Positions 1 to 8,610 are shown, counted from the stretch's first letter. The stretch: 64,000 nucleotides of DNA from Clostridia bacterium (GCA_017465825.1 JAFTVI010000013.1:1-64000); one strand, 5' to 3'. Made by a program: numbers and translations. Notes: generated by a model from the sequence alone, not told the origin.

Positions 1-8
1 GTGATTTT

Positions 9-191
9 ATGAGAAAGTTCAAAATTCCTTCACTCCCACCTACTACAAGTAAAAGCGTAAGATTTCCTAACGATATAATAGATGATGTTGAAAGCGCCAT
101 ACAGGGCACGAACTGCACGTTTTCGGTATTTGTGGTTGAAGCCGTTCGTGTCGCTCTTGACAATTTAAAAGATGAACAGATAACTGCCTGA
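9..191 (+). CDS. YlcI/YnfO-like ribbon-helix-helix protein
   Basis: Small 60-residue protein. The stretch KSVRFPNDIIDDVESAI followed by a C-terminal helix (FVVEAVRVALDNLKDE) has the strand-helix-helix layout of the YlcI/YnfO or CopG-like ribbon-helix-helix family, which usually bind DNA as dimers. The ATG lies only 8 bases into the window, so its RBS and promoter are mostly outside. It is followed by a hairpin shared with the converging flavoprotein gene. The target is unknown; the family assignment rests on the RHH pattern alone. Confidence 0.6.
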   Translation: MRKFKIPSLPPTTSKSVRFPNDIIDDVESAIQGTNCTFSVFVVEAVRVALDNLKDEQITA

Positions 192-200
192 TAAATACTG

Positions 201-226
201 AAATCCCCCGGAATTCCGAGGGATTT
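201..226. terminator. Bidirectional intrinsic terminator
   Basis: The inverted repeat AAATCCC / GGGATTT encloses a CCGGAATTCCGA centre and is followed by a T/A-rich tract. It lies between the ends of two convergent genes, so it can stop transcription from both. Confidence 0.6.
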
Positions 227-237
227 AATATTTATAT

Positions 238-2292
238 TCAACCTAAAATCTTCAATGCGCCTGTGGGGCAAAGATCTGCACACTTATGGCAATCCTTACA
301 GACTGCAACTGTTTCGGGGTTATCAAATTCGGGCTTGATAACAGTCTTGAAGCCTCTGCCTACAAGACCTAAAATGCCCTGTTTTGCCTCCTCTTTACAG
401 GTACGCACGCAAAGATTGCAAAGGATACACTTGCCCTGATCTCTTTCGATTGTAACAAGTCTTTGCTCCTTGAAACAGCTGTGTTTTTTGCCTGCAAGTC
501 GCTCGGGAGTGATAACATCCTCATTTGCGTAACGGATAAGCTTACACTCTGCAAAATCGTGACATCCGCACTCAAGGCAACGCTTTGCCTCGTCCCTTGC
601 CTGTTCCTCGGTAAAGCCGTTGATAACAGCATCGAAGCACTTATTTCTCTCTTCGGGTGCTTTTACGGACATAACGGCTCTGGTTTTTTTCTCTCTGTCT
701 GCAAGCATTTCAGCGGTTACATTCTTCTTTGAGTAATAAGGCTTACGGAAATCCATAGGCATACCTAAAAGATACGCGTTGATTGCTCTTGCGGCTTTGT
801 TTGCCTCTGCGATTGCATCAATTGCGATTGATGCGCCCCTGTTGGTAGCATCACCTGCGGCAAAAACACCGTCAAGATTGGTCATACCTGTTGTTTCGTC
901 AGCAATAATTGTACCTCTGCTTGTAAGCTCGATTGTTTCAAGACCTGCAGGAGCACACCTCTGACCGATTGCTGAAATAACAGTATCAACATTAAGAGTT
1001 TTAAATTCACCCTCAACAGGTACAGGCTTTCTTCTGCCCGATGCATCAGGCTCACCCAGCTCCATAATCTGGAGCTTTATCTCTTTGACCTTGCCGTTTT
1101 CACCGATAATCTCATCGGGATTGGTAAGGAACAGGAACTGTACGCCTTCTTCAATAGCCTCTTCGATTTCGATATCCTCAGCAGGAGCTTCGGCTCTTGT
1201 ACGGCGGTAGATGACGTATACATTCTCAGCACCGCATCTTACGGCTGTACGGCAAGCATCCATAGCGGTGTTACCGCCGCCGACAACGGCAACATTCTTA
1301 CCGATATCGGGGATATTGCCCATATTGACCTCACGAAGGAAATCGATACCGCTCAGAACACCGTCAAGCTCCTCACCTTTACAGCCTACACTGCTGCCTT
1401 TCCACGCGCCGACGGTAACAAGAACAGCATCTGCGCCTGTTCTGATTTCATTAAAGGAAACATCCTTGCCGATTTTTACATTATTCTTCATTGTAACGCC
1501 GAGCTTTGCAATTGCATCAACTTCCTTTTTGAGAACAGCCTTGGGAAGTCTGTATTCGGGGATGCCGTAGCGGAGCATACCGCCCATTTCGGGCATTGCG
1601 TCATAAACTGTTACGCTGTGACCTGCAAGGCGGAGATAATATGCCGCGCTCAAGCCTGCGGGGCCGCCGCCGATGATTGCAACCGATTTGCCGCTGTTTA
1701 CCGCAACCTCGGGAGTATAAGGTGCATCGGATGCAAGATCTCTGTCAGCCGCAAAAGCCTTAAGATAAGCAATAGAAAGAGGCTCTTCAACAAGTCGTCT
1801 GCGGCAGTTTGACTCACAGGGATGAGGACAAACTCTGCCGATTGATGCAGGAATGGGGATTTTTTCTTTGATAATGCGGACTGCTTCTCTGTCGTTGCCG
1901 AGTGCAATCTGTTTTACATAGCCCTGAATATCGGTTCTTGCAGGACAATTAAGATGACAGGGCGCAACGCAGTCACCCTCGTGGTCGCTCATAAGCAGTT
2001 CAAGTGCAATTTTTCTTGCCTTTACTACCCTATCGGTCTGTGTGCTGTAAACTGCGCCGTCTGCGGCAACTGTTGCACAGGCACGCATAAGCTTAGGCAT
2101 TCCCTCGCCTTCAACAAGGCAAAGTCCGCAAGCACCGTATATTTTAAGATTTTCGTTATAGCAGAGATTAGGTATCTCAATGCCGTTTTTTGCGGCAATA
2201 TTGAGTATTGTTTCGCCTTTGTTACCGACAATTTCTTTGCCGTTAACGGTAATTTTAATCTGTTCCACTGTTGCCGCCTCCTTATTCAACAT
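238..2292 (-). CDS. NuoG/GltD-type FAD iron-sulfur oxidoreductase subunit
   Basis: 684 aa. Domains in order: an N-terminal [2Fe-2S] ferredoxin-like domain of NuoG type (Cys cluster ending GACGLC, then RAC); a GltD-like Fe-S segment (CVAPCHLNCPA, then CPHPCESNC); an FAD-binding Rossmann fold (VAIIGGGPAGLSAA, near residue 210); a second nucleotide fold (VAVVGGGNTAMD, near 340) followed by YRRTRAEAPA, typical of NADPH binding in glutamate synthase small subunits; and C-terminal [4Fe-4S] motifs (CILCNLC and CKDCHKC). It overlaps the NuoF-like gene by 11 bases, which implies translational coupling. Together with NuoE- and NuoF-like partners it probably forms a soluble complex passing electrons between NAD(H), NADP(H) and ferredoxin, possibly by flavin-based bifurcation. 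No H-cluster (hydrogenase) domain is present here or nearby. Confidence 0.8.
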   Translation of the reverse strand: MLNKEAATVEQIKITVNGKEIVGNKGETILNIAAKNGIEIPNLCYNENLKIYGACGLCLVEGEGMPKLMRACATVAADGAVYSTQTDRVVKARKIALELLMSDHEGDCVAPCHLNCPARTDIQGYVKQIALGNDREAVRIIKEKIPIPASIGRVCPHPCESNCRRRLVEEPLSIAYLKAFAADRDLASDAPYTPEVAVNSGKSVAIIGGGPAGLSAAYYLRLAGHSVTVYDAMPEMGGMLRYGIPEYRLPKAVLKKEVDAIAKLGVTMKNNVKIGKDVSFNEIRTGADAVLVTVGAWKGSSVGCKGEELDGVLSGIDFLREVNMGNIPDIGKNVAVVGGGNTAMDACRTAVRCGAENVYVIYRRTRAEAPAEDIEIEEAIEEGVQFLFLTNPDEIIGENGKVKEIKLQIMELGEPDASGRRKPVPVEGEFKTLNVDTVISAIGQRCAPAGLETIELTSRGTIIADETTGMTNLDGVFAAGDATNRGASIAIDAIAEANKAARAINAYLLGMPMDFRKPYYSKKNVTAEMLADREKKTRAVMSVKAPEERNKCFDAVINGFTEEQARDEAKRCLECGCHDFAECKLIRYANEDVITPERLAGKKHSCFKEQRLVTIERDQGKCILCNLCVRTCKEEAKQGILGLVGRGFKTVIKPEFDNPETVAVCKDCHKCADLCPTGALKILG

Positions 2293-4033
2293 TTATCGCA
2301 CCGAAACGGCAGGAATTTACACACTGACCGCAACGGATACAGATTTCGGGATTGATTATATGAGCAGACTTGACCTGACCGCTGATAGCCTTTGCGGGGC
2401 ACTTTTTAGCACAAAGAGTACAACCCTTGCACTTATCAGCATCAATTGAATAGGTAAGAAGCTCTGCACACTCCTTTGCGGGGCACTTTTTATCGTTGAT
2501 GTGAGCTTCATACTCATTACGGAAATATCTGATAGTGGTTAAAACAGGGTTAGGTGCTGTCTGACCCAAGCCGCAGAGTGCGCCGTCCTTAACGGCAACG
2601 CAAAGCTCCTCAAGCAGTTCGATATCGCCCTGTTTTCCCTCGCCTTTTACGATTCGGGTAAGAATCTCCTGCATACGCTGAGTACCGATTCTGCAATGAA
2701 CGCATTTACCGCAGGATTCAAGAGCTGTGAAGTCGAGGAAGAATTTAGCCATACCTACCATACAGGTGCTTTCGTCCATAACAACCATACCGCCCGAGCC
2801 CATAATTGCGCCTGTTGCGGCAAGAGCCTTGTAGTCGATAACGGTATCAAGCAGGTCTTTGGGAATACAACCGCCTGAGGGACCGCCCATCTGAACTGCC
2901 TTGAACTCCTTACCGTCACGGATGCCGCCGCCGATGCCGTAAATCACGTCACGGAGAGTTTTACCCATAGGAATCTCCACAAGACCGCCCTTGCGAATCT
3001 TACCTGTAAGAGCAAAAACCTTTGTGCCTTTGCTGTTTTCAGTACCCATAGCGGCAAAAGCCTCGCCGCCGTTGTTCATAATCCACGCAACATTTGCAAA
3101 GGTTTCAACGTTGTTGATGTTTGAAGGCTCATCCATATAGCCTTTCTGTGCAGGGAAAGGAGGCTTAAGACGGGGCATACCTCTTTTACCCTCAAGGGAT
3201 TCGATAAGTGCAGTTTCCTCACCGCAGACAAATGCGCCTGCGCCTGCTTTGATGTGCATATCACAGGAGAAGGATGTGCCGAGAATATTTTTGCCCAAAA
3301 GGTTAGCTTTTTTAGCCTGTTCGATAGCTATTTCAAGGTGAGTGATTGCAAGAGGATATTCGGCTCTTACGTATACAATCATTTCACTTGCGCCGATAGC
3401 GTAAGCACCTATCAGCATACCCTCGATAAGAGAATGGGGATCGGATTCGATAACAGCTCTGTCCATAAATGCGCCGGGGTCGCCCTCGTCCGCATTACAG
3501 ATAAGATATTTTACATCGCTCTGACTCTGACGGGCGGCATTCCACTTGAACCAGGTGGGGAAACCTGCACCGCCGCGACCTGCAAGACCTGAAATTTTGA
3601 TTTCTTCAATAACCTGTTCGGGTGTCATTGTTTTAAGCACTTTTTCAAGAGCCTCGTAGCCGTCTGCTTCACGGTAATCGTCAAGAGAAACGGGGTCAAT
3701 AATGCCGCAATGACGAAGTGCAATTCTTGTCTGCTTTGATAAAAATTCCTCGTCCTCAGCAGAAATCACAAGCTTTTCAACCAAAGAAAGGTCGTTATTT
3801 CTTACCGCTGTAACGATTGCTTCAGCATCATTTTCATTGACCTTGACAAGTCTTTTTACAAGAGTTTTGCCCTCATAAAGGTCAACAATGGGTTCAAGGA
3901 AGCACATACCTACACAGCCCGTACTGCCGAGAGTGAATGAATCATCCGACGTCATAAGAGCCTCAATTGCTTTATGTACCTTGCCTGCACCTGCGGCAAT
4001 ACCGCAAGAGCCTTCACCGATAACTATACGCAT
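2282..4033 (-). CDS. NuoF/HydB-like NADH dehydrogenase subunit
   Basis: 583 aa. It starts with a thioredoxin-like [2Fe-2S] domain, then the FMN/NADH-binding NuoF core (GRGGAGFPTWFKW near residue 150), a [4Fe-4S] site (CGKCVHC near 440) and a C-terminal two-cluster ferredoxin domain (CKGCTLCAKKCPA, CIRCGQCVNSC). This is the architecture of the HydB/NuoF subunit of bifurcating hydrogenases and formate dehydrogenases, close to the usual ~600 aa. It oxidises or reduces NAD(H) at FMN in the cytoplasm. It abuts the NuoE-like gene with no gap and overlaps the downstream flavoprotein gene, so the three form one operon. Confidence 0.88.
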   Translation of the reverse strand: MRIVIGEGSCGIAAGAGKVHKAIEALMTSDDSFTLGSTGCVGMCFLEPIVDLYEGKTLVKRLVKVNENDAEAIVTAVRNNDLSLVEKLVISAEDEEFLSKQTRIALRHCGIIDPVSLDDYREADGYEALEKVLKTMTPEQVIEEIKISGLAGRGGAGFPTWFKWNAARQSQSDVKYLICNADEGDPGAFMDRAVIESDPHSLIEGMLIGAYAIGASEMIVYVRAEYPLAITHLEIAIEQAKKANLLGKNILGTSFSCDMHIKAGAGAFVCGEETALIESLEGKRGMPRLKPPFPAQKGYMDEPSNINNVETFANVAWIMNNGGEAFAAMGTENSKGTKVFALTGKIRKGGLVEIPMGKTLRDVIYGIGGGIRDGKEFKAVQMGGPSGGCIPKDLLDTVIDYKALAATGAIMGSGGMVVMDESTCMVGMAKFFLDFTALESCGKCVHCRIGTQRMQEILTRIVKGEGKQGDIELLEELCVAVKDGALCGLGQTAPNPVLTTIRYFRNEYEAHINDKKCPAKECAELLTYSIDADKCKGCTLCAKKCPAKAISGQVKSAHIINPEICIRCGQCVNSCRFGAINVE

Positions 4034-4531
4034 TTATTTGCCCTCCTTCTGACGGATATTTTTAAGCACCTCAACAGCTGAATCGGGTGTGAGATTGCCG
4101 TAAGCCTCACCGTTTATCATAATAACGGGAGCAAGTGAGCAACAACCCAGACAGGCAACCTCTTCAAGAGTGAAAAGACCGTCTGCGGTAGTTTCGCCGC
4201 TTTCAATGCCGAGGTACTCCTTCATAGCAGAAAGCACACGCTCACTGCCGTTAACGTGGCAAGCCGTACCCTGACAGGACATTATAAGATACTTGCCGAT
4301 GGGAGTAAGCCTGAACTGAGAATAAAAGGTGGCAACACCCATAATATCAGCAGGGGTAACACCTAATTTTTCTGAAATATAATAAATTACGTCTTTGGGA
4401 AGATAGCCGTAGATATTCTGCGCCTTCTGCAGAATGGTAATAAGATTGCTTGATGAATCGCCGTACTCACTGAGCACGGAATCAAGCTTTGAAAGGTCAC
4501 TTTTCGGGCCTTCGCAATTACAGTTACACAT
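4034..4531 (-). CDS. NuoE/HydC-like [2Fe-2S] subunit
   Basis: 165 aa thioredoxin-like ferredoxin. The four cluster ligands fit C86-x4-C91 (SCQGTAC) and C127-x3-C131 (CLGCC), the NuoE pattern. The start chosen is the ATG at 4531 because AAGGAGG stands 8 bases upstream; an in-frame start at 4591 would add 20 residues but has no RBS and lies inside the promoter. The N-terminus is unusually Cys-rich (MCNCNCEG). First gene of the operon with the NuoF- and GltD-type subunits. Confidence 0.87.
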   Translation of the reverse strand: MCNCNCEGPKSDLSKLDSVLSEYGDSSSNLITILQKAQNIYGYLPKDVIYYISEKLGVTPADIMGVATFYSQFRLTPIGKYLIMSCQGTACHVNGSERVLSAMKEYLGIESGETTADGLFTLEEVACLGCCSLAPVIMINGEAYGNLTPDSAVEVLKNIRQKEGK

Positions 4532-4562
4532 AATAACTGCCTCCTTAAAAAAAGCTTCTTCT

Positions 4563-4591
4563 ACTATAACACAATGAAGAAAAATATGCAA
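4563..4591 (-). promoter_or_regulatory. Sigma-A-type promoter for the NuoE/NuoF/GltD operon
   Basis: On the minus strand TTGCAT (4591-4586) and TATAGT (4568-4563) are separated by exactly 17 bases, about 30 bases upstream of the NuoE-like start. Confidence 0.6.
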
Positions 4592-4670
4592 TAAAAAAAA
4601 TGTTGCAAGTTGTAGGTTTTAAGTGAAAATTTTGCATAAATATGAACAAAAAAAGACAAATGCGATGTTT

Positions 4671-4808
4671 CGTAGGGCGCGTCGCCCCCGTCGTGCCGAT
4701 TGATAAAAATGTGCCATTTTTATCAATAATAAATTTGATTTAACCTGTTGTAATTATACAAATCGCAGATTTGGATAATTCGGAGCGACGAGGGCGTCGC
4801 GCCCTACG
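4671..4808. repeat. Palindromic miniature element with GC-rich ends
   Basis: 138-bp unit. The ends are imperfect inverted repeats of about 28 bases: CGTAGGGCGCGTCGCCCCCG at the left, and a right end whose reverse complement starts CGTAGGGCGCGACGCCCTCG. Inside is a perfect 13-bp hairpin (ATTGATAAAAATG at 4699-4711, complement at 4715-4727). The GC-rich ends contrast with the AT-rich core. No coding capacity. Most likely a non-autonomous REP/MITE-type element. Confidence 0.55.
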
Positions 4809-4839
4809 ATTAACAGACCAATAAACCGACAAATTATTT

Positions 4840-4868
4840 AAAGGAGAACCTTTCGGCTCTCCTTTTTT
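4840..4868. terminator. Strong hairpin terminator with GAAA loop
   Basis: On the minus strand AAAGGAGAGCC-GAAA-GGTTCTCCTTT forms an 11-bp stem closed by a GAAA tetraloop, just after the stop codon of the secreted hydrolase-like gene. A T run on the plus side makes it usable in both directions. Confidence 0.75.
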
Positions 4869-4876
4869 GCGTTTAA

Positions 4877-7462
4877 TTATTCAAGGCCTGCGGATTTACG
4901 GAGGATTTGTCTTGCATCGGCGGCGGTGATATCGTTATCTCCGTTAACATCACCAATGATGTAGCTAATCTTTTCAATGGTTCTTGTTTCCTTTTCACCG
5001 CAAACGGTACAAGCTCTTTCTTCCATACCCTCTGCATTTACTGTGGGAGCTGTTACAACAACCCATTTACCAAATGTATGTCCTGTCGCATCAGTATAAT
5101 CTGCAACATAACTGTCACCGCATAAACAGGTGTATGTTGTATAACCCTGCTCTGTACAAGTGGGATTGATTACAACAGCTGAATAATCATGTTCGTGAAT
5201 ATCAATTGAAATACTGCAATCAGCCGGTACTTCTGTACCGTCCCATGTACCGACCGAGCAATTCAATAAGCTTTCACCTGATTTTTTTGCTGTGAATGTA
5301 ATTACAGCAATATCAACATCGGTTAAACTGCATACCTCCATAGTCGAAAATCCAAGACCAACATTTTCATCGGAAATACAATCATCTATAGCTATAATAC
5401 CGTCTAATACATAATTATTAGATTGTTTCGCACTGACGAATTCCAGATATTCGGAGTTATAACTGAAGAAAAGATTTCCGTTCTGAAGACCTGTTACATT
5501 TTTTGCAGATACCGTCACATCAATGGTCTCACCAACGTCAATTACCGTATCATCACCGGCTACTGTCATTTCTACCGCAACAGATTCAGAACGCTCACAA
5601 TCCAATGACGTACGGGCAGGTGCAAAATTCTCAATTTCATCAATCATTGCAGAAACACGCAACAACCTTCTTGCATCGGTAGCCATTACTTTTCCGTCAC
5701 CGTCAATATCCATAACAGTTTTATTATCAGCATATTCAAGACCTGCAGTTACACGCAATACTAACCTTGCATCAGCAGATGTTACATATCCGTCACCGTC
5801 GATGTCACCTGTTAACAATGGTTCATCTTCCGGAATATCGAGATATCCGGGTTGAATATATCTGTTATAAGACATAAACTGTGAATAAAGATTGACTGCT
5901 GCAAAAACATCTATTGTCGCATCACAAGTAGTAAGATATACAAGAAAATCCATTGAATTACTTTCTTTTTCAAATGTGCCATGTATCATATTTCTGATAA
6001 ACCATGTGTTATCGGGAAGTGCACAGGTTGATGCATCAATATAATGAGCAATACCTCCCTTTTCGACCGTGCCATCGATAGAATCATAAACAGCATTCAT
6101 GTGGTAATGATCTTCACATTCACCTTCAGTATATCTCTGTGCATCGTTTGTTATTGCTTCAAAAACATCACCATGTGCTACTGTATATGCACCGAAACTT
6201 GAGTAATAAGTATCGATAAGTCCGTCACTCTGTGCGGCAAGTCCTATCATCGGTGTAATATTATTAACACCGTAATCACTTGAAGCTTTATTGTCTCCAA
6301 TGGGTACAAGCTGAACATCCCAACTTGAAACGACATTTATATTAACACCTTTATTTTTAGCGTTTTTTAAAATCTCAGATACGCTGCTCTGATAGTTTTT
6401 AAATGTTTGTATTCTTTTATTAAGCTCGCCATTGTATTCGGCGGAATCATCCGCAAACATCCATTCCATAGCTTCATTGTAATAATCTACAGGTACAAGT
6501 GCCCAGAGTCCAGGCAAATATTTAAGTATATCTCTTAAATAATTATCATAAAGGGTATCTATACAACCAGCAAGCATTGATATACTTTTGGTCATGAGAT
6601 CTTGAAGTTCCCATTGTTTTGTAAGAATGAAATGATCGATTATGTTTGGTGTCGATATATTTGAAGCATAATTCATATAACGGACAAAAGCAGATGTTGT
6701 ATCACGCAACGACGGGGGCACAAAACTTACTGCAAATCTGCCTGTGTAAATATCACCTATAAGAGAAGTGCCCATAAATGCAGAGTTTACAGTAACAAAG
6801 TTATCAATATCTGCTGTTGCATCATTGTAGCATTCTGCAAGATAAGTAACTGCGATAGTTGAACCGTAGCCCTCGGAAATGATTGATACCTTTTCTTTGC
6901 CGCTCATATTTTTAACGTGTTGAACAAACTCGTTAAGATTGCGTGCGTTTTCAATGGGGTCAATACGCCAATCGTATGTAAACACATAAACACTTGAGTC
7001 ACCAAGTCTGTCAGCAATACCCAAACCGATTTTGCCGGCTATCTTCTCATACATTACGATATTCGGGCGATAAGTCGATAAATTGTATTCATACTTATTA
7101 TGTCCAATATTGGATTTTTTTGATGTTCCGTCCGAATTGAATTGTATTTTTTCAAGGATTTCAAACAGCAAAGAATTTTCAAATGAACTAATTACTTCAT
7201 CGTCAAATTCACTTGATGCTAATTTAGAAATGCCTTTCATATACATAGATTCGGCAAAGGTTACAAGGGTTTCACCAGACGGTGGAAAAATCTGATTAGC
7301 TGATGCTGTATTCGGATTTTCATAAAGAGGGTTGTGATCAATACCGTTAATAACGATTACAGGATAATCATAATCGTCAGCTGCAACTGCAACAGAAACA
7401 ACACCAAAAAGCATAAGAATTGCAATAAATAATGATAATATCTGCTTTATACATCTTTTCAT
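4877..7462 (-). CDS. Secreted alpha/beta-hydrolase-like protein with dockerin and cohesin-like modules
   Basis: 861 aa. N-terminal signal peptide (MKRCIKQILSLFIAILMLFG, cleavage near AVAA). Residues ~30-530 look like a lipase/LCAT or PGAP1-type alpha/beta hydrolase (YPVIVINGIDHNPLY at the oxyanion region, VFTYDWR, then the elbow SIISEGYGSTIAV). The position normally held by the nucleophile Ser appears to be Gly (EGYGS versus HSMGG). Residues ~548-608 hold a two-repeat type-I dockerin (DIDGDGYVTSADARLVLR and DIDGDGKVMATDARRLLR), ~625-755 a cohesin-like beta domain, ~760-830 a Cys-rich segment (CTEQGYTTYTC), and the last 25 residues a further single dockerin-like repeat (GDVNGDNDITAADAR). Probably surface or cellulosome-like scaffold-associated. 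Substrate unknown; it may be catalytically inactive. Confidence 0.75.
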   Translation of the reverse strand: MKRCIKQILSLFIAILMLFGVVSVAVAADDYDYPVIVINGIDHNPLYENPNTASANQIFPPSGETLVTFAESMYMKGISKLASSEFDDEVISSFENSLLFEILEKIQFNSDGTSKKSNIGHNKYEYNLSTYRPNIVMYEKIAGKIGLGIADRLGDSSVYVFTYDWRIDPIENARNLNEFVQHVKNMSGKEKVSIISEGYGSTIAVTYLAECYNDATADIDNFVTVNSAFMGTSLIGDIYTGRFAVSFVPPSLRDTTSAFVRYMNYASNISTPNIIDHFILTKQWELQDLMTKSISMLAGCIDTLYDNYLRDILKYLPGLWALVPVDYYNEAMEWMFADDSAEYNGELNKRIQTFKNYQSSVSEILKNAKNKGVNINVVSSWDVQLVPIGDNKASSDYGVNNITPMIGLAAQSDGLIDTYYSSFGAYTVAHGDVFEAITNDAQRYTEGECEDHYHMNAVYDSIDGTVEKGGIAHYIDASTCALPDNTWFIRNMIHGTFEKESNSMDFLVYLTTCDATIDVFAAVNLYSQFMSYNRYIQPGYLDIPEDEPLLTGDIDGDGYVTSADARLVLRVTAGLEYADNKTVMDIDGDGKVMATDARRLLRVSAMIDEIENFAPARTSLDCERSESVAVEMTVAGDDTVIDVGETIDVTVSAKNVTGLQNGNLFFSYNSEYLEFVSAKQSNNYVLDGIIAIDDCISDENVGLGFSTMEVCSLTDVDIAVITFTAKKSGESLLNCSVGTWDGTEVPADCSISIDIHEHDYSAVVINPTCTEQGYTTYTCLCGDSYVADYTDATGHTFGKWVVVTAPTVNAEGMEERACTVCGEKETRTIEKISYIIGDVNGDNDITAADARQILRKSAGLE

Positions 7463-7483
7463 AAAATTACCTCACTTTATTTT

Positions 7484-7512
7484 ATATTATCATATTTTTT
7501 AATAATTAGCAA
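7484..7512 (-). promoter_or_regulatory. Putative promoter of the secreted hydrolase-like gene
   Basis: On the minus strand TTGCTA (7512-7507) and TAATAT (7489-7484) have a 17-base spacer, about 20 bases upstream of the start codon. Confidence 0.45.
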
Positions 7513-7530
7513 CCATAGATTCACAAAAAA

Positions 7531-7584
7531 CTGCACCAACTCAAAGCGTGATGTCCTTAACGGAGTTTACGCAAACCGAGTAGG
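7531..7584 (+). repeat. Left-end sequence of the accessory island
   Basis: CTGCACCAA (7531-7539), 16 bases, then CTTAACGGAGT (7556-7566). The same two blocks in the same order and 13 bases apart occur on the opposite strand at 25100-25068, so the two copies face each other across 17.5 kb. Further right, AAACCGAGTAG (7573-7583) also recurs in the hairpin upstream of the recombinase (23189-23230). Confidence 0.45.
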
Positions 7585-7591
7585 ATGAAAG

Positions 7592-7627
7592 AAAATACAG
7601 CATAGTCAAATGGCTATGCTGTATTTT
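7592..7627. terminator. 14-bp stem-loop, terminator-like
   Basis: AAAATACAGCATAG (7592-7605) pairs perfectly with 7614-7627 around an 8-base loop. There is no complete gene immediately upstream on either strand, so it may belong to a decayed transcript at the island edge or insulate the two flanking promoters. Confidence 0.5.
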
Positions 7628-7688
7628 TCCTTTATAATCAACAAATTTCGCAACTTTATCGAAAATACTTTATTTTTCAGACCGAATA

Positions 7689-7929
7689 TGCTATAATATC
7701 TGTCGCCAAACAAATTTCATATTTAGATGATGATAGTTAATTTTCATACAAAGGGGTAACTATACCCTTTTTTGAACACAATAACTATGTGAATTTGGTA
7801 AAAGCGCGAATTCCATCAGGTTATTGTGTGGGAAACCTATCATTACTTGAAATTTGTTTGGCGACAATCGGGGTTTGCGTTTTTCGGTGCGTGGCTTCGG
7901 TCACGCACTTTTTTATTTTGAGGTGTTTT
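7689..7929 (+). promoter_or_regulatory. Promoter and structured leader (attenuator) of the membrane methyltransferase
   Basis: An extended -10 box TGCTATAAT (7689-7697) is followed by a ~230-base untranslated leader. It holds a perfect 19-bp inverted repeat (7701-7719 with 7848-7866), a weak AAAGGG/CCCTTT hairpin with T6 (about 7750-7773), and an intrinsic terminator at 7887-7914, only 16 bases before the ATG. This layout resembles leaders of inducible resistance genes, where ribosome stalling or ligand binding decides between terminator and antiterminator. A frame starting at GTG 7789 runs without stop into the gene but has no RBS. Confidence 0.55.
7887..7914 (+). terminator. Conditional terminator just upstream of the methyltransferase start
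   Basis: GTGCGTG (7887-7893) pairs with CACGCAC (7902-7908) around GCTTCGGT, followed at once by six T. Its place inside the leader, just before the RBS (GAGGTG), argues for attenuation. Confidence 0.7.
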
Positions 7930-8610
7930 ATGGCAAATATGAAAATGATACTTTTATTCAACGCGCTTATAAAATACATAATCGGCCTTGCTCTTGTAGG
8001 AGCATTAGTTTTTCTCCCTGCTGGTAGTTTTGACTACATAAACGGTTGGCTGTTTATTGGATTGCTGTTCATACCGATGCTCATTCTTGGGATAGTTCTT
8101 TTTATAAAAGCTCCCGACTTGCTTAAAAAGCGTCTTGGAGCAAAAGAAAAGGAGAAGACACAGAAAGGCGTTGTTGCACTTTCGGGATTACTGTTTATCG
8201 GCGGCTTTGTCGTTGCAGGACTTGACTATCGCTTTGATTGGTCGCACGTTCCGACTTGGGTTGTGATCATTGCTGCTGTTGTACTACTTGTTGCTTATGC
8301 TCTTTATGCCGAGGTTATGAGAGAAAACGCATACCTTTCAAGAACGATTGAGATGCAAGAAAACCAAAAAGTAATTGATGCCGGACTTTACGGTATCGTT
8401 CGCCATCCTATGTATGCGGTAACAATATGGCTTTTCCTTGCTATTCCCGTGGTGCTCGGCTCTTGGTGGTCGCTCCTTTGCTTTGTGCCTTACGTTGCTG
8501 TTATTGTCGTTAGAATACTGAACGAGGAAAAGGTGCTTGAACAAGGGCTAAAAGGTTATTCAGAATATAAAAAACGTGTAAAATACAGAATTTTGCCGTT
8601 TGTTTGGTAA
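7930..8610 (+). CDS. Isoprenylcysteine carboxyl methyltransferase-like membrane protein
   Basis: 226 aa from the ATG at 7930, which has GAGGTG 8 bases upstream; a longer in-frame reading from GTG 7789 runs through the leader terminator and is unlikely. About five hydrophobic segments, then the family motif GLYGIVRHPMYAV and a C-terminal RILNEEKVLEQGLKGYSEY, hallmarks of the ICMT/PEMT-type membrane methyltransferases, which use S-adenosylmethionine at the membrane. The bacterial substrate is unknown (a lipid or small hydrophobic compound is plausible). It is followed 15 bases later by a GNAT acetyltransferase, so the two may modify or detoxify compounds together. Confidence 0.8.
   Translation: MANMKMILLFNALIKYIIGLALVGALVFLPAGSFDYINGWLFIGLLFIPMLILGIVLFIKAPDLLKKRLGAKEKEKTQKGVVALSGLLFIGGFVVAGLDYRFDWSHVPTWVVIIAAVVLLVAYALYAEVMRENAYLSRTIEMQENQKVIDAGLYGIVRHPMYAVTIWLFLAIPVVLGSWWSLLCFVPYVAVIVVRILNEEKVLEQGLKGYSEYKKRVKYRILPFVW

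Noticed and set aside
7789..7929. 47-residue N-terminal extension of the methyltransferase from GTG
   Set aside because: No RBS, passes through the terminator stem, and lacks the hydrophobic family pattern; treated as leader.
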